A stretch of DNA of 64,000 nt from Heligmosomoides polygyrus polygyrus (lineage: Eukaryota > Nematoda > Chromadorea > Rhabditida > Heligmosomidae). The stretch is taken from the NCBI GenBank assembly GCA_947396885.1, contig OX377201.1, forward strand, positions 6,992,934-7,056,933. Reading direction: 5' to 3'. The notes under the pieces were generated by a model. The model was not told the origin of the DNA. It was given only the letters and a program-made list of their open reading frames with translations, and did no database searches. Of the stretch, positions 1 to 10,422 are shown one piece after another (position 1 is the first letter of the stretch; the number at the start of each line of letters is the position of its first letter). A program made the position numbers and the translations under genes.

Positions 1-4
1 ACGA

Positions 5-130
5 GGGTGCGGGAAGGATCTAATGCTCCTCCCGTAACCGCGGTAGCCAATCAGGTAAGCTCACTCGTACAGGCAGGACCTATAATTGGCTGCCACGATT
101 ACGGTAGGAGCAACCGGCATTCCCGCACCC
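5..130. repeat. Imperfect hairpin (MITE-like palindrome)
   Basis: The arm at 5-51 is the imperfect reverse complement of 85-130; both begin with GGGTGCGGGAA read inward, and they are separated by a 33-bp loop. No coding potential is seen. A small foldback or MITE is likely. No target duplication can be judged because the left arm lies at the window edge. Confidence 0.5.
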
Positions 131-262
131 CCGCTGCGAATTCACGCGCCCCCACACAAAAACTTTTCTAGACTAAACTTCTAACTTTTCTAAACACACG
201 AATTACATAAGCGATTCAGTTAATTTTCTTTAATCATGTCGTCGTCAGATTCTAAGCTCACA

Positions 263-388
263 TCACGACGTTTTGTTGCGATCAAAACTCTAGCGCCAGG
301 CGGTTCTCGAACCCGTTCCTCCTTCCGACCGATTGGGAATGTTCTATTCCACTACACCACCGGCGCTGTTTGATCGAACGCAACTTTG
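263..388 (-). repeat. SINE-A fragment (Gly-tRNA-like)
   Basis: Reading the minus strand gives the family head GCGCCGGTGGTGTA, a B-box-like GGTTCGAGAACC and the flank AAACNNCGT. This is the most diverged copy of the family, and the anticodon-arm region differs from the other copies. It is a repeat, not a functional tRNA gene. Confidence 0.5.
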
Positions 389-448
389 AATAATGAAGCG
401 TTTTAATTTTTAGTTTTTTAAAGTCTCATTCGAAAACCGAAAAATTTA

Positions 449-1296
449 CAGTGGCGTCCGAAAGTTTGTGAACGCCTGCATTTTTCGAGATAACTTTCTT
501 CAAGTGGTCCAAACAGAGTGAAATTTGGATATATGGTAGCAAATTAGATCGCAATAATGATCATGTGATCTGCGTTCGTTATTATCGAATTTTTGCTAGT
601 GCAATGTCAGTCGTGCGCAACGGTCAAAGGTGAGCTGCTAAAGCATTGAGCGTATTTGTCAATACATTTTCTTATGAAGCCGCTATAGAGTCGCTTTGAT
701 ACGCTATGGTCTTTAGCAAACTCCGTATTATGCTGAGAGGAAAGAATATCTCTGCTCAAGCATGAGAAGCCAGCCATCGAAAGTCTCTTATCGGCAGGTA
801 GGGCTGCTTTTCGGATGAAGAATTTCGACATTTACTGCTATAGTCAAGAGAATGAAACAGTCCGGAACAGCAGAAGGCGCTCCTAAGTCAGACTGACCAC
901 AGATTACGACTTCTAGAGACGATTCTGCCGTCCAGAGGATGTCGAGGCGAAACCCGTCGCTGACCGCCGTCGGCATAAAGAAGTCTGTAGCTGCTCACCA
1001 TGGCTTAGATTTGAGCGTGAGAACGGTAACACGTCGAATGAGATCTTCTGGACTCTATGGAAGACGTCCTGTTAAGAAACTTTTCATCACCGAGAAAAAT
1101 AGGAAAGCTATACTCCTGTTTGCCAATGAGCATTTGAACTGAACGATAGACGATTGGAAAAAGTGCATTTCAACGACGATAGCAAGTTCATCCTATTTAG
1201 ATTCGCTGGACAATTCAAACTTTCACATTTTTGAAACTGATTTGAAACGAGTTCTGGCGAAAAATGCAAGCATTCACAAACTTTTGGACGCCACTG
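449..1296 (+). mobile_element. Tc1-like transposon, internally deleted
   Basis: Terminal inverted repeats of about 39 bp, beginning CAGTGGCGTCC, differ at only three positions and are flanked by TA on both sides (447-448 and 1297-1298), the Tc1/mariner target signature. Inside, plus-strand codons from about 780 to 1200 encode the paired-type DNA-binding half of a Tc1-like transposase. One stretch (939-1142) reads SRRNPSLTAVGIKKSV, then PVKKLFITEKNRKA and FANEHLN, followed by a stop where the family has NWT. A weak relic of the first catalytic motif, DDSKFILF, follows at about 1177 in another frame. The rest of the DDE domain is missing, so it cannot make transposase. Confidence 0.75.
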
Positions 1297-1369
1297 TAGT
1301 TGTCCCGTAACCTCCCAGAAGTTGTTCTACTTTACATATATACCATTCTCACGTCGAATTGGACACTTC

Positions 1370-2463
1370 TCACGTCAAATTGGACGCTCTTCTAAGCTTG
1401 ACTAAAACTTTTGAAATCAAACTGAACTATTCCAAATTTAACGATAAGCTTTTTCTGCATTAAACTAGAGACTCTCCAAAAATTTCAGAATAATTTTTTG
1501 TTCGAGGAAAATTTTAGTGTAACTTTCTTTGATGTTTTAAGTCAGTTACACAGTAAGTGAACACATTGTTAAAAATTTTATAAAAATTTTATTTTTCGAT
1601 AAAAAACAATGATTCAAAGCTTGTTTTGAAAAGCAGGAAGGCGGCTATTTTCTGCTGCTAAAACATAGATTGGGCGCGTGTAGCGCAGTCAAAGGAGGCG
1701 CCACTGCCGCGTGCACCCGATACCAGGTTCCTGGGTCGGATTTCCCGCCTAGGCCAACCAAGCCTTCCATCCCTCCGGGGTCGGTGAATTGGTACCAAAC
1801 CTGTCTGGGAAGGATAAAGCGCTGACTTGTTCATCGGCTGGCCACCGCAAGTCATTGTATGGCCAAATACGCATTCATGTCGCCTCCACGACATCCTGTA
1901 GAAGTAGAATGCGTAACGCATTCCAGAAGGGATTGAATAATTCCGTCCTTTATCCTTTTATCCTTTAAAACATAGATTGCGCCATGCACTCGTCCGAAAC
2001 TTTGCGATTTTTATTCGATTGATAGCAACATTTCTGTTTGCATGCAGTTTTACGCCTGCAAATACAACAAAAACAATTATTAAAACAACACATATCCTAA
2101 CTTTTTGCTGCATGTAAGCAGTATTTACACTATCAATCAAATAAACATTGAGGCTTGCTTTTCGAACGCATGGCGCGATCCAGTCTTTCAATAGACTAAA
2201 TAATTGCTGCCTTGCTGCGCCTAACATAAAATTTAATCACTATTTTTGAAAGTAAAAATTTTAATAAAAATATTTCACTCACTCGGGCATCTGAAGCAAA
2301 AAAAAATTCAAAAAAGTTATTCTGATTTCCTTGAGCAAAAAATTATTCTTACTATCTTGAAATTTTTTGTTTAATCTGTATAAGGCTCGTTTCAAATTGG
2401 AAGGCGTTCCCTTTGATTTTAAAGGTCTTAGGCTAGCTTAAAAGAGTGTCCATTTTGAGGTGA
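1370..2463. mobile_element. Long inverted-repeat element, family E (carries a SINE-B)
   Basis: The left end (TCACGTCAAATTGGACACTC) is matched in inverted orientation at 2438-2463. The next few hundred bases on each side are also loosely inverted copies, including AATAATTTTTTGTTCGAGG-like stretches at about 1488 and 2335 and GCGCCATGC motifs near the centre. A second copy lies at 9553-11195. No ORF is recognisable. The SINE-B at 1672-1965 was inserted later. This is probably a non-autonomous foldback DNA element; its superfamily is unknown. Confidence 0.5.
1672..1965 (+). repeat. SINE-B, full length, with 14-bp target duplication
   Basis: The tRNA-like head has A-box TAGCGCAGTC followed by a diverged AA, and B-box-like GGGTCGGATTT. 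The body follows, with the tail CCTTTATCCTTTTATCC. The 14-mer TAAAACATAGATTG stands at 1659-1672 and again at 1966-1979, which is direct evidence of target-primed insertion. It sits inside family E element 1370-2463. Confidence 0.85.
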
Positions 2464-2574
2464 AAATATCTAATTCAACATGAAAATGGTATACATTTGG
2501 CTGGAAGCTAAGTTTGTCGTCTCTTTAACATCATGTTCTGAACTTTGCTGAAATTTTTTTGCACAATATTATTA

Positions 2575-3811
2575 GGGTGTCCAGAAAGTATCTGAAGAAA
2601 TATGACAAATTTTTCAAAAGAACACAATTTTTTATCAAGATTTTATTAACCAACCAACTAATTTCCATCAACATCGACTACCCTCCGCCAACGTTTCACA
2701 ATACTTCGAAATCCTCTGGCGTAGAAATCCGGCGACTTGGATGCGAAAAAAGCTCGGAGGTCATTTTTGAGGTGCTCACGATCTTCATAGCGTTTGCCTT
2801 CCAGGTGATGCTGAAGTGATCGAAAAGGTGGTAGTCACTTGGGGCCAGATGAGGGCTGTACGGTGGGTGCGGCAGAACTTCCCATCCGAGTTCCAGAATT
2901 CTCTGAGAAGTCGTCTTCGCGATGTGTGGGCGCGCGTTGTCGTGCAACAAGCGAACATTGTCGAGCCTGGGCTGTTCCTTGCACATCTTGTCGGCCGGTC
3001 TCTGCAGTTGGGTAGTGTGGACCTCGGCAGTGACCGTCGTGTTGTCAGGCAGCAGCTCGAAATGGTAGATTCCATAAACTCCCCACCAGACGCTCAGCAT
3101 GACATTCCTCGCATGAATTTCACCTTTTACGAAGGATTTCGGCACTTCATCGCGTTGGCACCACGCACGTTTACGAGCGTGGTTGGCGTAGTGGACCCAT
3201 TTTTGATCTCCTATGACGACGGTGTCCAGCCAGTTGAAGGTGCGACTTCGGGAGAGCAGCTGAGTGCATATGACCAGACGTCTTCGCCGGTTGTCGTCGG
3301 TCAGTTCGTGTGGAAGCCACTGATCGAGCTTTTAACCATTCCAAGAGATCGCAGTCCATTGTCCACGGTGCATCGGGAACAGCCAAAAGCAGCAGCAAAC
3401 AACGCACACCTGCATATGGATGCTGCCCGCCATTTCCTCAGGTCGTCCAAAGGTAGTTGTCGGTCGACCAGAGCGAGACTCATCTTCGAGACTCCTGTTG
3501 CCGCTTCTGAAGCATTCGAACCAGCTATACACACCGTACAGAATGAGCTTCAGAACCGAATACACCACACAAGTTTCGATGGACTTCTGCAGCGGAGTGC
3601 GCAGATTCCAACTCGTAAAGGAGTACGTGTCTAGTATGGGTAGGCAGTTCGGCCATCGCACAGTGAAATAGGCAAGGAAGACGGAGCTGGATATGCTACG
3701 CAGATACAGCAGGATAGTGTCTTTATATGTCACCTATGTTGAAATCTTCAGAACATTCTAGAAAAAATCTGGAACATTGCGAAGTTTTCTGCAGATACTT
3801 TCTGGAAACCC
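2575..3811 (-). mobile_element. Mariner element, full length
   Basis: The ends GGGTGTCCAGAAAGTATCTG and its near complement at 3790-3811 form terminal inverted repeats, flanked by TA (2573-2574 and 3812-3813). The length of about 1,237 bp is typical for mariner. The transposase gene is on the minus strand and is broken (see the pseudogene entry). Confidence 0.8.
2696..3733 (-). pseudogene. Mariner transposase pseudogene
   Basis: A minus-strand cut-and-paste transposase in at least two frames. The N-terminal helix-turn-helix part (3733 to about 3332) ends near FRSGNRSLEDESRSGRPTT, the usual hinge before the second DNA-binding helix. The catalytic part (about 3230-2696) keeps GDQKWVHY, LLHDNARPHIA and YSPHLAPSDYHLF, so the three aspartates of a DD34D triad are visible. 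A frame change between the halves near 3330-3400 and further damage at the C-terminus after DHF make it inactive. It is flanked by this element's own inverted repeats; no intron is expected. Confidence 0.75.
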
Positions 3812-3867
3812 TATTATATACCAATTCAAAAAAATGATTTGTTCTATCAGAAAGTGTCTTTGTTTTT

Positions 3868-4186
3868 CAAATCAGTTTCATTAAGCCTCAGGTGGCTGGT
3901 ATCGAGGTAGTAAGCTGTCACAACGATGTTTTGTTGCGATCCAAACTTCTAGCGCCAGGCGGGACTCGAACCCGCATCTCCCTCTGGCCGGGCGGGAATG
4001 CTCTACGCCTTTACACCACCGGCCTTTTGATCGAACGCAACATCCACACCTCGTGGGACCGATCAGCACTCACCCGTATCCGGGATTATCCGGCCGCTGA
4101 TATCAGCATGGAACCAGTTGAGCTGATGGTCTCGCTAGAAACAATTCAAATCAGTTTCATTAAGCCTCAGGTGGCTGGTATCGAGG
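3868..4186 (-). repeat. SINE-A, long copy with 38-bp terminal direct repeats
   Basis: Read on minus, the element runs from CCTCGATACCAGCCAC through GTTGCGTTCGATCAAA, the Gly-tRNA-like head (GGTGGTGTAA, then B box GGTTCGAGTCC) and the ACAAAACATCGT flank. It then repeats the CCTCGATACCAGCCAC...AAACTGATTTGAA block. The same block of about 38 bp therefore stands at both ends in direct orientation (3869 and 4146). It lies in the intron upstream of collagen 1 exon 2. Confidence 0.7.
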
Positions 4187-4443
4187 TGTCTTTGTTTTTC
4201 TTTCCATTTCAATTTTTTGTTGTTATGGAAAGAAAACAAATACACTGGAAAGTCAAAAAATGAAAAATTAACTCCGCTGACATCTTCTTCTCTCTGCTTA
4301 CGTCTGAGTTCTTTTGCACAACATTATAAACCGGGAGTATGCCAAGGACCCAAATGTTAGTTGCTACAGCGCTATGGGTCAGTGGAATTTGAGAGAAGAG
4401 ATAGAACTTTATCCATAAAATCAGCTGGTAATGAATTATTTAG

Positions 4444-5727
4444 GATCTATCAAAAGGTGCCTGGGAGGCGGTCACCGAAGTAACTGTGCCAGCTAAAGCA
4501 GCCGCAGCCTCCAGTGTGTTCCTGTCGTCTATTGGACACCGCTTCAAACGAGGGCACAGGAAAAACAGAGGCGGATACGTAATAGGTTGGGCTATCACGT
4601 TGACTTGGGTTTGAGCTCCCTAGTGCTTCCAGAAAATTAACCTATTTAAAGCATCACATTTCAGCAGGAGGTGCCGGAGGAGGCGGTTGGGGAGGCAATG
4701 GAGGGCATGGAGGAGGTGGACACGGTCCATCTTGGGGAGGCAATGGAGGCGGTGGAGGAGGAATCGGACCCGGTTGGGGAGGCAATGGAGGCGGTGGAGG
4801 AGGAATCGGACCCGGCTGGGGCGGCAATGGAGGCGGTGGAGGAGGAAGCGGACCCGGCTGGGGAGGAAATGGTGGTGGCGGTGGAAACTGCAACAACTGC
4901 GGAGGAAAGCCTTTTGTTTGTCCTGCTGGACCGCCTGGTCCTCGAGGTCCACCGGGAATGCCTGGTCCCGACGGGATTCCTGGAAAGGATGGCGTACCGG
5001 CCTCAGCGGCTTACTTCGGAGGTGAAGGAGCTGAAGGGGGATGCATCAAGTGCCCAAGAGGCCCACCTGGGCCGCCGGGAATTCCCGGTAAACAAGGACC
5101 ACCAGGTATGGACGGCCTGCCAGGGAAGGGTGGCTACGGACCTCCTGTTGGGCTGCCTGGTCCACCAGGACCAATGGGAGATCCTGGTCCACCAGGAGCG
5201 CCTGGCGATGGAGGAGCTGATGGAGCACCCGGAAAGAATGCAGAAGGCGGTAGCAGCGCTCCAGGACGCCCAGGCCCTCCTGGGCCGCCGGGTCCGGCCG
5301 GACCAGCTGGAGACGACGGCGCACCAGGAGGTGCAGGTCAGGCAGGTCCTATGGGACCTCCTGGAGAGTCCGGTGCACCTGGAGATCCTGGACTCGATGG
5401 ACCACCAGGCGTTGAAGGAATCGGAGGAATACCCGGGCATGATGGTGAGTTCTAAGGTACCACTTCAGCCAGTTAGAATCAGCTCTAAAGATCCATTCGA
5501 TTGCAGGGCTATACTGTCCTTGCCCACGACGCACTCTTTTCATGGCTCTAGCCCAACGATCTAAGGTATTTCACCGTCGTCTTCTTCCCTTCGCGTTTTC
5601 TTGCAATGCTTTTGTCGTTCAGAAGAAGCGGCTGAGACTCGCAGCGGCGAAACAAAGAAAATCCGTGCATCCCCTGAAGAAAACGAGAGTGAGCCATGTT
5701 GCCAGATCGGCCGGCATCGCTGGATAG
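4444..5727 (+). CDS. Nematode cuticle collagen 1, exons 2-5 (5' end outside window)
   Basis: This is a structural collagen of the cuticle, secreted by the hypodermis. Model: 4444-4585, 4665-5444, 5507-5565, 5623-5727, TAG at 5725. All four exons follow AG, and introns start with GTTGGG, GTGAGT and GTATTT. Exon 2 encodes a conserved [10 protein letters not shown] segment and the basic cleavage site RFKR. Exon 3 opens with about four copies of a 15-residue Gly/Trp repeat ([13 protein letters not shown] type). It then carries interrupted Gly-X-Y blocks separated by cysteine clusters (CNNC, CIKC). Exon 4 encodes GLYCPCPRR. Exon 5 adds a strongly basic tail starting KKRLRL. The last intron is 57 nt, is in frame and has no stop, so it could be retained. 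Exon 1, carrying the hydrophobic N-terminal domain, was not found in 1-4440 and is probably upstream. The exon phases are identical to those of the paralogue at 26061-36876, which supports both models. Confidence 0.82.
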
Positions 5728-5813
5728 TAACCTGCTGCATTGTGGATCACTTAGTGAAATAGCTTTTTCGAATTATTTAACAGAGTTTTCGTGGTCCGTG
5801 GTTTGTGGGTACG

Positions 5814-5819
5814 AATAAA
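5814..5819 (+). terminator. Poly(A) signal of collagen 1
   Basis: AATAAA lies 87 nt downstream of the collagen 1 stop codon, with AT-rich flanks. No competing signal lies between. Confidence 0.6.
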
Positions 5820-5939
5820 AATTGCACAAAAAATACAGTCATTATTATTGCAAAGGGTCATTTACAGTAAACCAGCGGTCTGCCGGCGTAATAGTCAGTT
5901 TGACTATTGCCTGGGGCTTCTCCCAGTTGTTGACAATAA

Positions 5940-6220
5940 AGGACAAAGGACGGCATTACTTATTCTCCTTGGGGACGCGCCACGTATTATATTTCTGCGG
6001 GACGTTTTGGAGGCGATTTAAGTTTTGTATTTGGAACCAACGACTTGCGGCGGCCAGCCGATGAACAACTTAACGCTTTATCCTTTCCAGACAAATTTGG
6101 TACCAATTCATCGACCCCAAAATGGTGGAAGGCTTGGTCGGCCTGGAAGTCCGGTCCATGAACCTGTTATAGGGAGCACGCGGCAGGCGGCGCCTCCTCC
6201 GACTGCGCTACACGGGCCCT
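5940..6220 (-). repeat. SINE-B with 15-bp target duplication
   Basis: A minus-strand copy, diverged in the middle. Its head is at 6220 (TGTAGCGCAGTCGGAGGAGG) and its tail at 5940. AGTTGTTGACAATAA flanks it at 5925-5939 and 6221-6235. Confidence 0.8.
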
Positions 6221-6299
6221 AGTTGTTGACAATAACTCATCTGTATTATCTACCTGCAGTTATTCTTCTGACTCATCAGTCAACATATTCACGCGACGT

Positions 6300-6975
6300 C
6301 CACCTCGAACTTTTCACTTCACACAAAAATTAATAAAGTCGATCGATTTTACACACTTATTGTGAAGTCTACCTACCACTACATGACATTCCCACCTCAA
6401 AGCCCAACTCCAGAAAACTGTCAATGAATAACTTCTAGCTCAATCAATAAAATCGATCGAAAGAAAATTAAAAAATGACTGGAGCAGGCTCTTGCGATTA
6501 GAGCACCTACCACTATATGGCATTCCCACCTCAAACTTCAACTCCGGACAAAATCAATAAATCGAAGTGAGAAGTGAGAAAGGTATGTCAACTGAATTAC
6601 TTCTAGCTCAATCAATAAAATCGATCGATAAAGATCAGCCTATCGATATTTTTTGTTAATGTGAAGCTCGTCCACCGTCAACTTCACAATTCACATGATT
6701 TTTATCTTAAACGATTAACCCTTGTACATCGAAAGTCCTGTACGAGAACTTGTGGAGCCCTTCAATGGCAGTGATGACGAGTATGGAAGCACAGACGGAC
6801 ACACGAACAGAGAGACAGACGGACAGTAGCACTATTCATGTTCACAAATGTGGGGCTATTTCTGAAACAAAGGCCTCCATATTACAGTGTGACAGAAGAG
6901 TTCACAGACCATCGCATTTACGCAGTGCGTGGCCTAAAAAATGACTGAAGCAGGCTCTTGCGATTAAGGCACCTT
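6300..6975. repeat. Local imperfect tandem repeat block
   Basis: Phrases recur in direct orientation: CTAGCTCAATCAATAAAATC at about 6436 and 6604, CATTCCCACCTCAAA at about 6387 and 6521, CCTACCACTA at about 6372 and 6511, and AGCAGGCTCTTGCGATTA at about 6482 and 6949. Spacing is about 140-170 bp near the left and longer to the right. No ORF is supported. Confidence 0.45.
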
Positions 6976-7494
6976 ATTTCTCAGGTGTTTTCGGAGTATC
7001 TCAAGCATGGCGTACGTTGTCAGTGCTCCTTTATGCCTAGAATGCTCCGCGATGGCGTCGTGCACAATGTATATGGGAACAAACCTATCAATCGAGTATG
7101 AGTCCAGTAAGGAAAGATATAAGCGAAGTGAACATGCTTCCGCCCATTCTATTGATAGGGTCGATTCTATATGTCGTGGAAAATAAGGTGCTATAATCGC
7201 AAAATCCTGCTGCAGTTATTTTTAAGGCCACCCATGGCGAAAACTGGTAGAAATTGGTCTGGTAAAATTTCATATACGTTTGTGTAGATCTCTAGGAGAC
7301 GAATCGAACTGAGCCAACAGTTTCTCAAGCAACTCAAAATTAAAGGAATTATGAGCAGGCGACGGTTTGCTGCGGATTTTTCCGTCGCAAACCGCCTTTT
7401 TGACCGCGCGACGCGGGCGGTATTGTAGTGTGGTTTCATTGAAAGTTTAATATTTTTTCCATAACTAGAATGATTAAAAATTGAAGAGGTTATG
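6976..7494. other. No gene recognised
   Basis: Short ORFs only, none with recognisable similarity. No terminal repeats were noticed. Confidence 0.4.
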
Positions 7495-7855
7495 AGCTGT
7501 CACAACGATGTTTTGTTGCGATAAAAACTTCTAGCGCCAGGCGGGACTCAAACCCGCACTTCCCTCTAGCGGGAATGCTCTACGCCATCACACAACCGGC
7601 GCCGTTTGATCGAACGCAACATCCACACCTCGTGAGACCGACTCACCCGTATCCGGGATAGTCACACGAGGTGTGGATGTTGCGTTCGATGAAACGGCGC
7701 CGGTGGTGTAATGACGTAGAGCATTCCCGCCCGGTTAGAGGGAGGTGCGGGTTCGAATCCCACCCTCCGCTAGAAGTTTTGATCGCAACAAAACATCGTC
7801 ATGACAGCTCTCAACCTCGATACCAGTCACTTGAGGTTAAATAAACTGATTTGGA
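7495..7855. repeat. SINE-A head-to-head inverted dimer
   Basis: A minus-oriented copy (7495-7672) is joined to a plus-oriented copy (7663-7855) at TCACACGAGGTGTGGA-like sequence. The whole 360 bp could fold on itself. Both arms carry the B box (GGTTCGAATCCC on +, GGGACTCAAACCC read on + for the minus copy), the GCGATCAAAACTTCTAGCG-type flank and GAGCTGTCA ends. Confidence 0.75.
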
Positions 7856-7934
7856 AGAGGTTATGACGTGAAAACAGCGAAACCTTTCGGACCAACCTAA
7901 TGCTGAATGAAAGCACCTATAGGTTCAAATATTA

Positions 7935-8969
7935 GGGGGGGGGGGGCAAAAGTAATGAGACACTCCATGCCGTGTCCATATAGGGGGGGGCGGGAGTCTG
8001 GTTTCGTGCTTGTCGTATTTATTTATTTATTTATTTATTTATTTATGAATACGTCAAAGGACGCGCCACATAAGGAAAAAACAGAAACAACAGCAGAAAG
8101 CAGACGAACGATCACAGCTAATCTTGGCGGATTTCCCATGGAAACAAGCGTATTTGTATGTTTGTATGCTACTTACTGAGCCTATCTGAGAAGTTACCAC
8201 TTCCGCCCTTTCCAGAAGCATGCCAAAACCCCAGCCTGTCCCATGCCGAAACCCCAGTCTGACGAGTCGACCTGTGTCGCGCAAATCTTCCCCAATTCCC
8301 AATCCCGAGCAGCCTGGGCTCAATATTCACGCAAGATGAGAAGTACGTCTTCTACCTTAACCCTGCCAAGCAGCGAGTCTGGGTGAGGCCTGGCGAATTG
8401 TTACCGACCTTCGTTCGGCGAGATGTTCACGGCGAGAAGCACCTTTGGAGCTTTTGGAGATCCGTTAATCGCTTTTCCGGAGGCTGTTTCCCAAGAGCAC
8501 CGGGATGAACTCCAAGGCCATGGTGAACGAAATAGAAGAGATGGGCCGGCGACTCGCTCTTATTCATTCGCAGCGCATCAAGAAGTTTCTCCTCTTCGAC
8601 AACGCCGCACCCCATCGGGAACAAGTAACCACGGATATGCTTGGCCAGCTGGGCTACGTTCACATGCCTCACCCACCGTATTCGCTGGACATCTCCCCAT
8701 GCGACTACCACTGCTTTTTGGGCCTACGGGACTTTCTGGTCGGAAGGGACACAAAAACCCAAGGAGTCCTATCGAGACAACCATATCGAGTAGTTGATCA
8801 ACACAAGGCCGAAGAAGTTCTGGAAGGATGGGATCAGGAAGTTGGCTGAGCGATTGCAGCAAGGTCTTCGCCCTTAATGGCAAATACATTCCTCAGCATC
8901 GTTGAGTTGTAATTGAGTTATAGAGAGATAAAGATTTTTTTCATTTTGTCTCATTACTTTTAGCCCCCC
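7935..8969 (+). mobile_element. Poly-G-ended mariner, deletion derivative (copy 1)
   Basis: The inverted ends GGGGGGGGGGGGCAAAAGTA and TACTTTTAGCCCCCC are flanked by TA (7933-7934 and 8970-8971). The N-terminal half of the transposase is missing. From about 8322 the plus strand encodes the catalytic half: TQDEKYVFYLNP, FDNAAPHREQ, then YSLDISPCDYH 34 residues later (DD34D spacing). A frameshift lies near 8460, and another lies after the QGV codons near 8765. A 130-bp insertion with an (ATTT)n start (about 8018-8147) is absent from the two sister copies at 33091 and 40426. Confidence 0.75.
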
Positions 8970-8971
8970 TA

Positions 8972-9552
8972 ATAGAAACTGCTTGAAAAAATTGCAGGGA
9001 CTTTGCCTTCCCCTAAGAGTGCCTAGAAATTTTTTTGTCCGTACCTGCTATTATAACCCAAATTATTGTTGTAGAAAATTTTCGCTCGGCTATTCGTGAT
9101 TGATGGCTCGGATGGATTAGCTGCAACACATGTCACGTTGAAATGGCGTCCGGTTTTGGACAGTTACGTGTGCTCAAATGCATGGGAACAGTGACCAAGT
9201 TCATGGAGCTAGCTACTACCCGCTTCTATGAACGTCACTTCTTGCGTGGCGCTTTCTAACGTTATAAAGCCGAATCTTCAGAAGCTACACGAGTCAGAAC
9301 TTAACACTCCAGTGTCATTTCTTCTAGATTTTTCCAGAGCTAAACGCCTTCGAATCTGCTTCCTCTTAGCTTCTTGCGAATGATTTGTGTTAAATCCTAA
9401 GCCATAGAAAAAAATGACCTCAACGAATTCACTGGTTATAGAAACCTACTGCTTCATGTCCGTGGTACTTTATTCTCAGCGCATAATAGCAAAGGACATG
9501 GATATTCTTAATTGGACCGAGAAATTGGTTAATAAGCGGACATAGACGATCT
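8972..9552. other. No gene recognised
   Basis: AT-rich sequence with only very short ORFs. Nothing can be assigned. Confidence 0.4.
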
Positions 9553-9829
9553 TCACGTTAAATTGGACACTCTTTTTAAAAAGGCTAAAATCAAGCTGAA
9601 CACCTTCTAAATTGAAGCGAGCTCTTTCATATTAATATAGAGACTTTTCAAAAAGGTTGGAATAATTTTTTGTTTAACGAAAAATTAGTATGACCTTTAA
9701 ATTTTTTAACTCACCTGCCCACCAGTAAGTGAGCACATTTTTTAAGATGTTATGAGATTCTCATTTTTTTGAAGAAAATAATAGTTTAGAGATCGCCATA
9801 AGAAGTGGAAAACGACCATTTTTGAGCTG

Positions 9830-9954
9830 TCAAACCTGCTGGGACTCGAACCCGCACCTCTCTCTGACCGGGCGAGAATGCTCTACGCCTTTACACCACC
9901 GACGCCGTTTGATCGAACGCAACATCTACACCTCGTGGGACCGATCAGCATTTC
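9830..9954 (-). repeat. SINE-A fragment
   Basis: A minus-strand head with B box GGTTCGAGTCC and the CACGAGGTGTAGATG upstream region, truncated at CTGATCGGT. It lies inside family E copy 2. Confidence 0.65.
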
Positions 9955-10033
9955 ATAAGCTTTGAGGGCAGATAAGAATAGCATGACGCGGCGGATATGT
10001 AGTTCACAAGGCATAGTTTGCGAAGCCATAATA

Positions 10034-10112
10034 AGGATAAGGATAAAGTAAGGCGTTATTCAATCCTTTTTGAATGCGCCACGCATTCTATTTCTACGGG
10101 ATGTCGTGGGGG
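10034..10112 (-). repeat. SINE-B, older copy, left part (split by a younger SINE-B)
   Basis: The tail and body end of a minus-strand SINE-B. It resumes at 10423 after the insertion of the copy at 10128-10422. Confidence 0.7.
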
Positions 10113-10127
10113 CAATTCGAATGTGTA

Positions 10128-10422
10128 AAGGATAAAGTACAAAAAACGGCGTTACTCAATCACTTTTGCGATGCGTCACGCATTCTAATTCTACGAGATG
10201 TCGTGGAGGCGATTTGAATGCGTATGTGGCGATACAATGACTTGCGGTGGCCAGCTGATGAACAAGTCAGCGCTTCATCCTTCCCAGACAAGTCTGGTAC
10301 CAATTCACCGACCCCGGAGGGATGGAAGGCTTGGTTGGCCTGGGCGGAAATCCGAACCAGGAACCTGGTATCGGGTGCACGCGATAGTCGCGCCTCCTCC
10401 GACTGCGCTACACGCGCCCCTC
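10128..10422 (-). repeat. SINE-B inserted into a SINE-B
   Basis: A full-length minus copy whose head is at 10422. The 15-mer CAATTCGAATGTGTA flanks it at 10113-10127 and 10423-10437, and this 15-mer is itself SINE-B body sequence. The target was therefore the older copy. Confidence 0.88.

Noticed and set aside
607..976. Minus-strand ORFs at 607-831 and 788-976
   Set aside because: Antisense to the Tc1-like transposase DNA-binding region on plus.
4654..4952. Proline-rich minus-strand ORFs opposite collagen 1
   Set aside because: Antisense of the Gly/Trp repeat in collagen exon 3.
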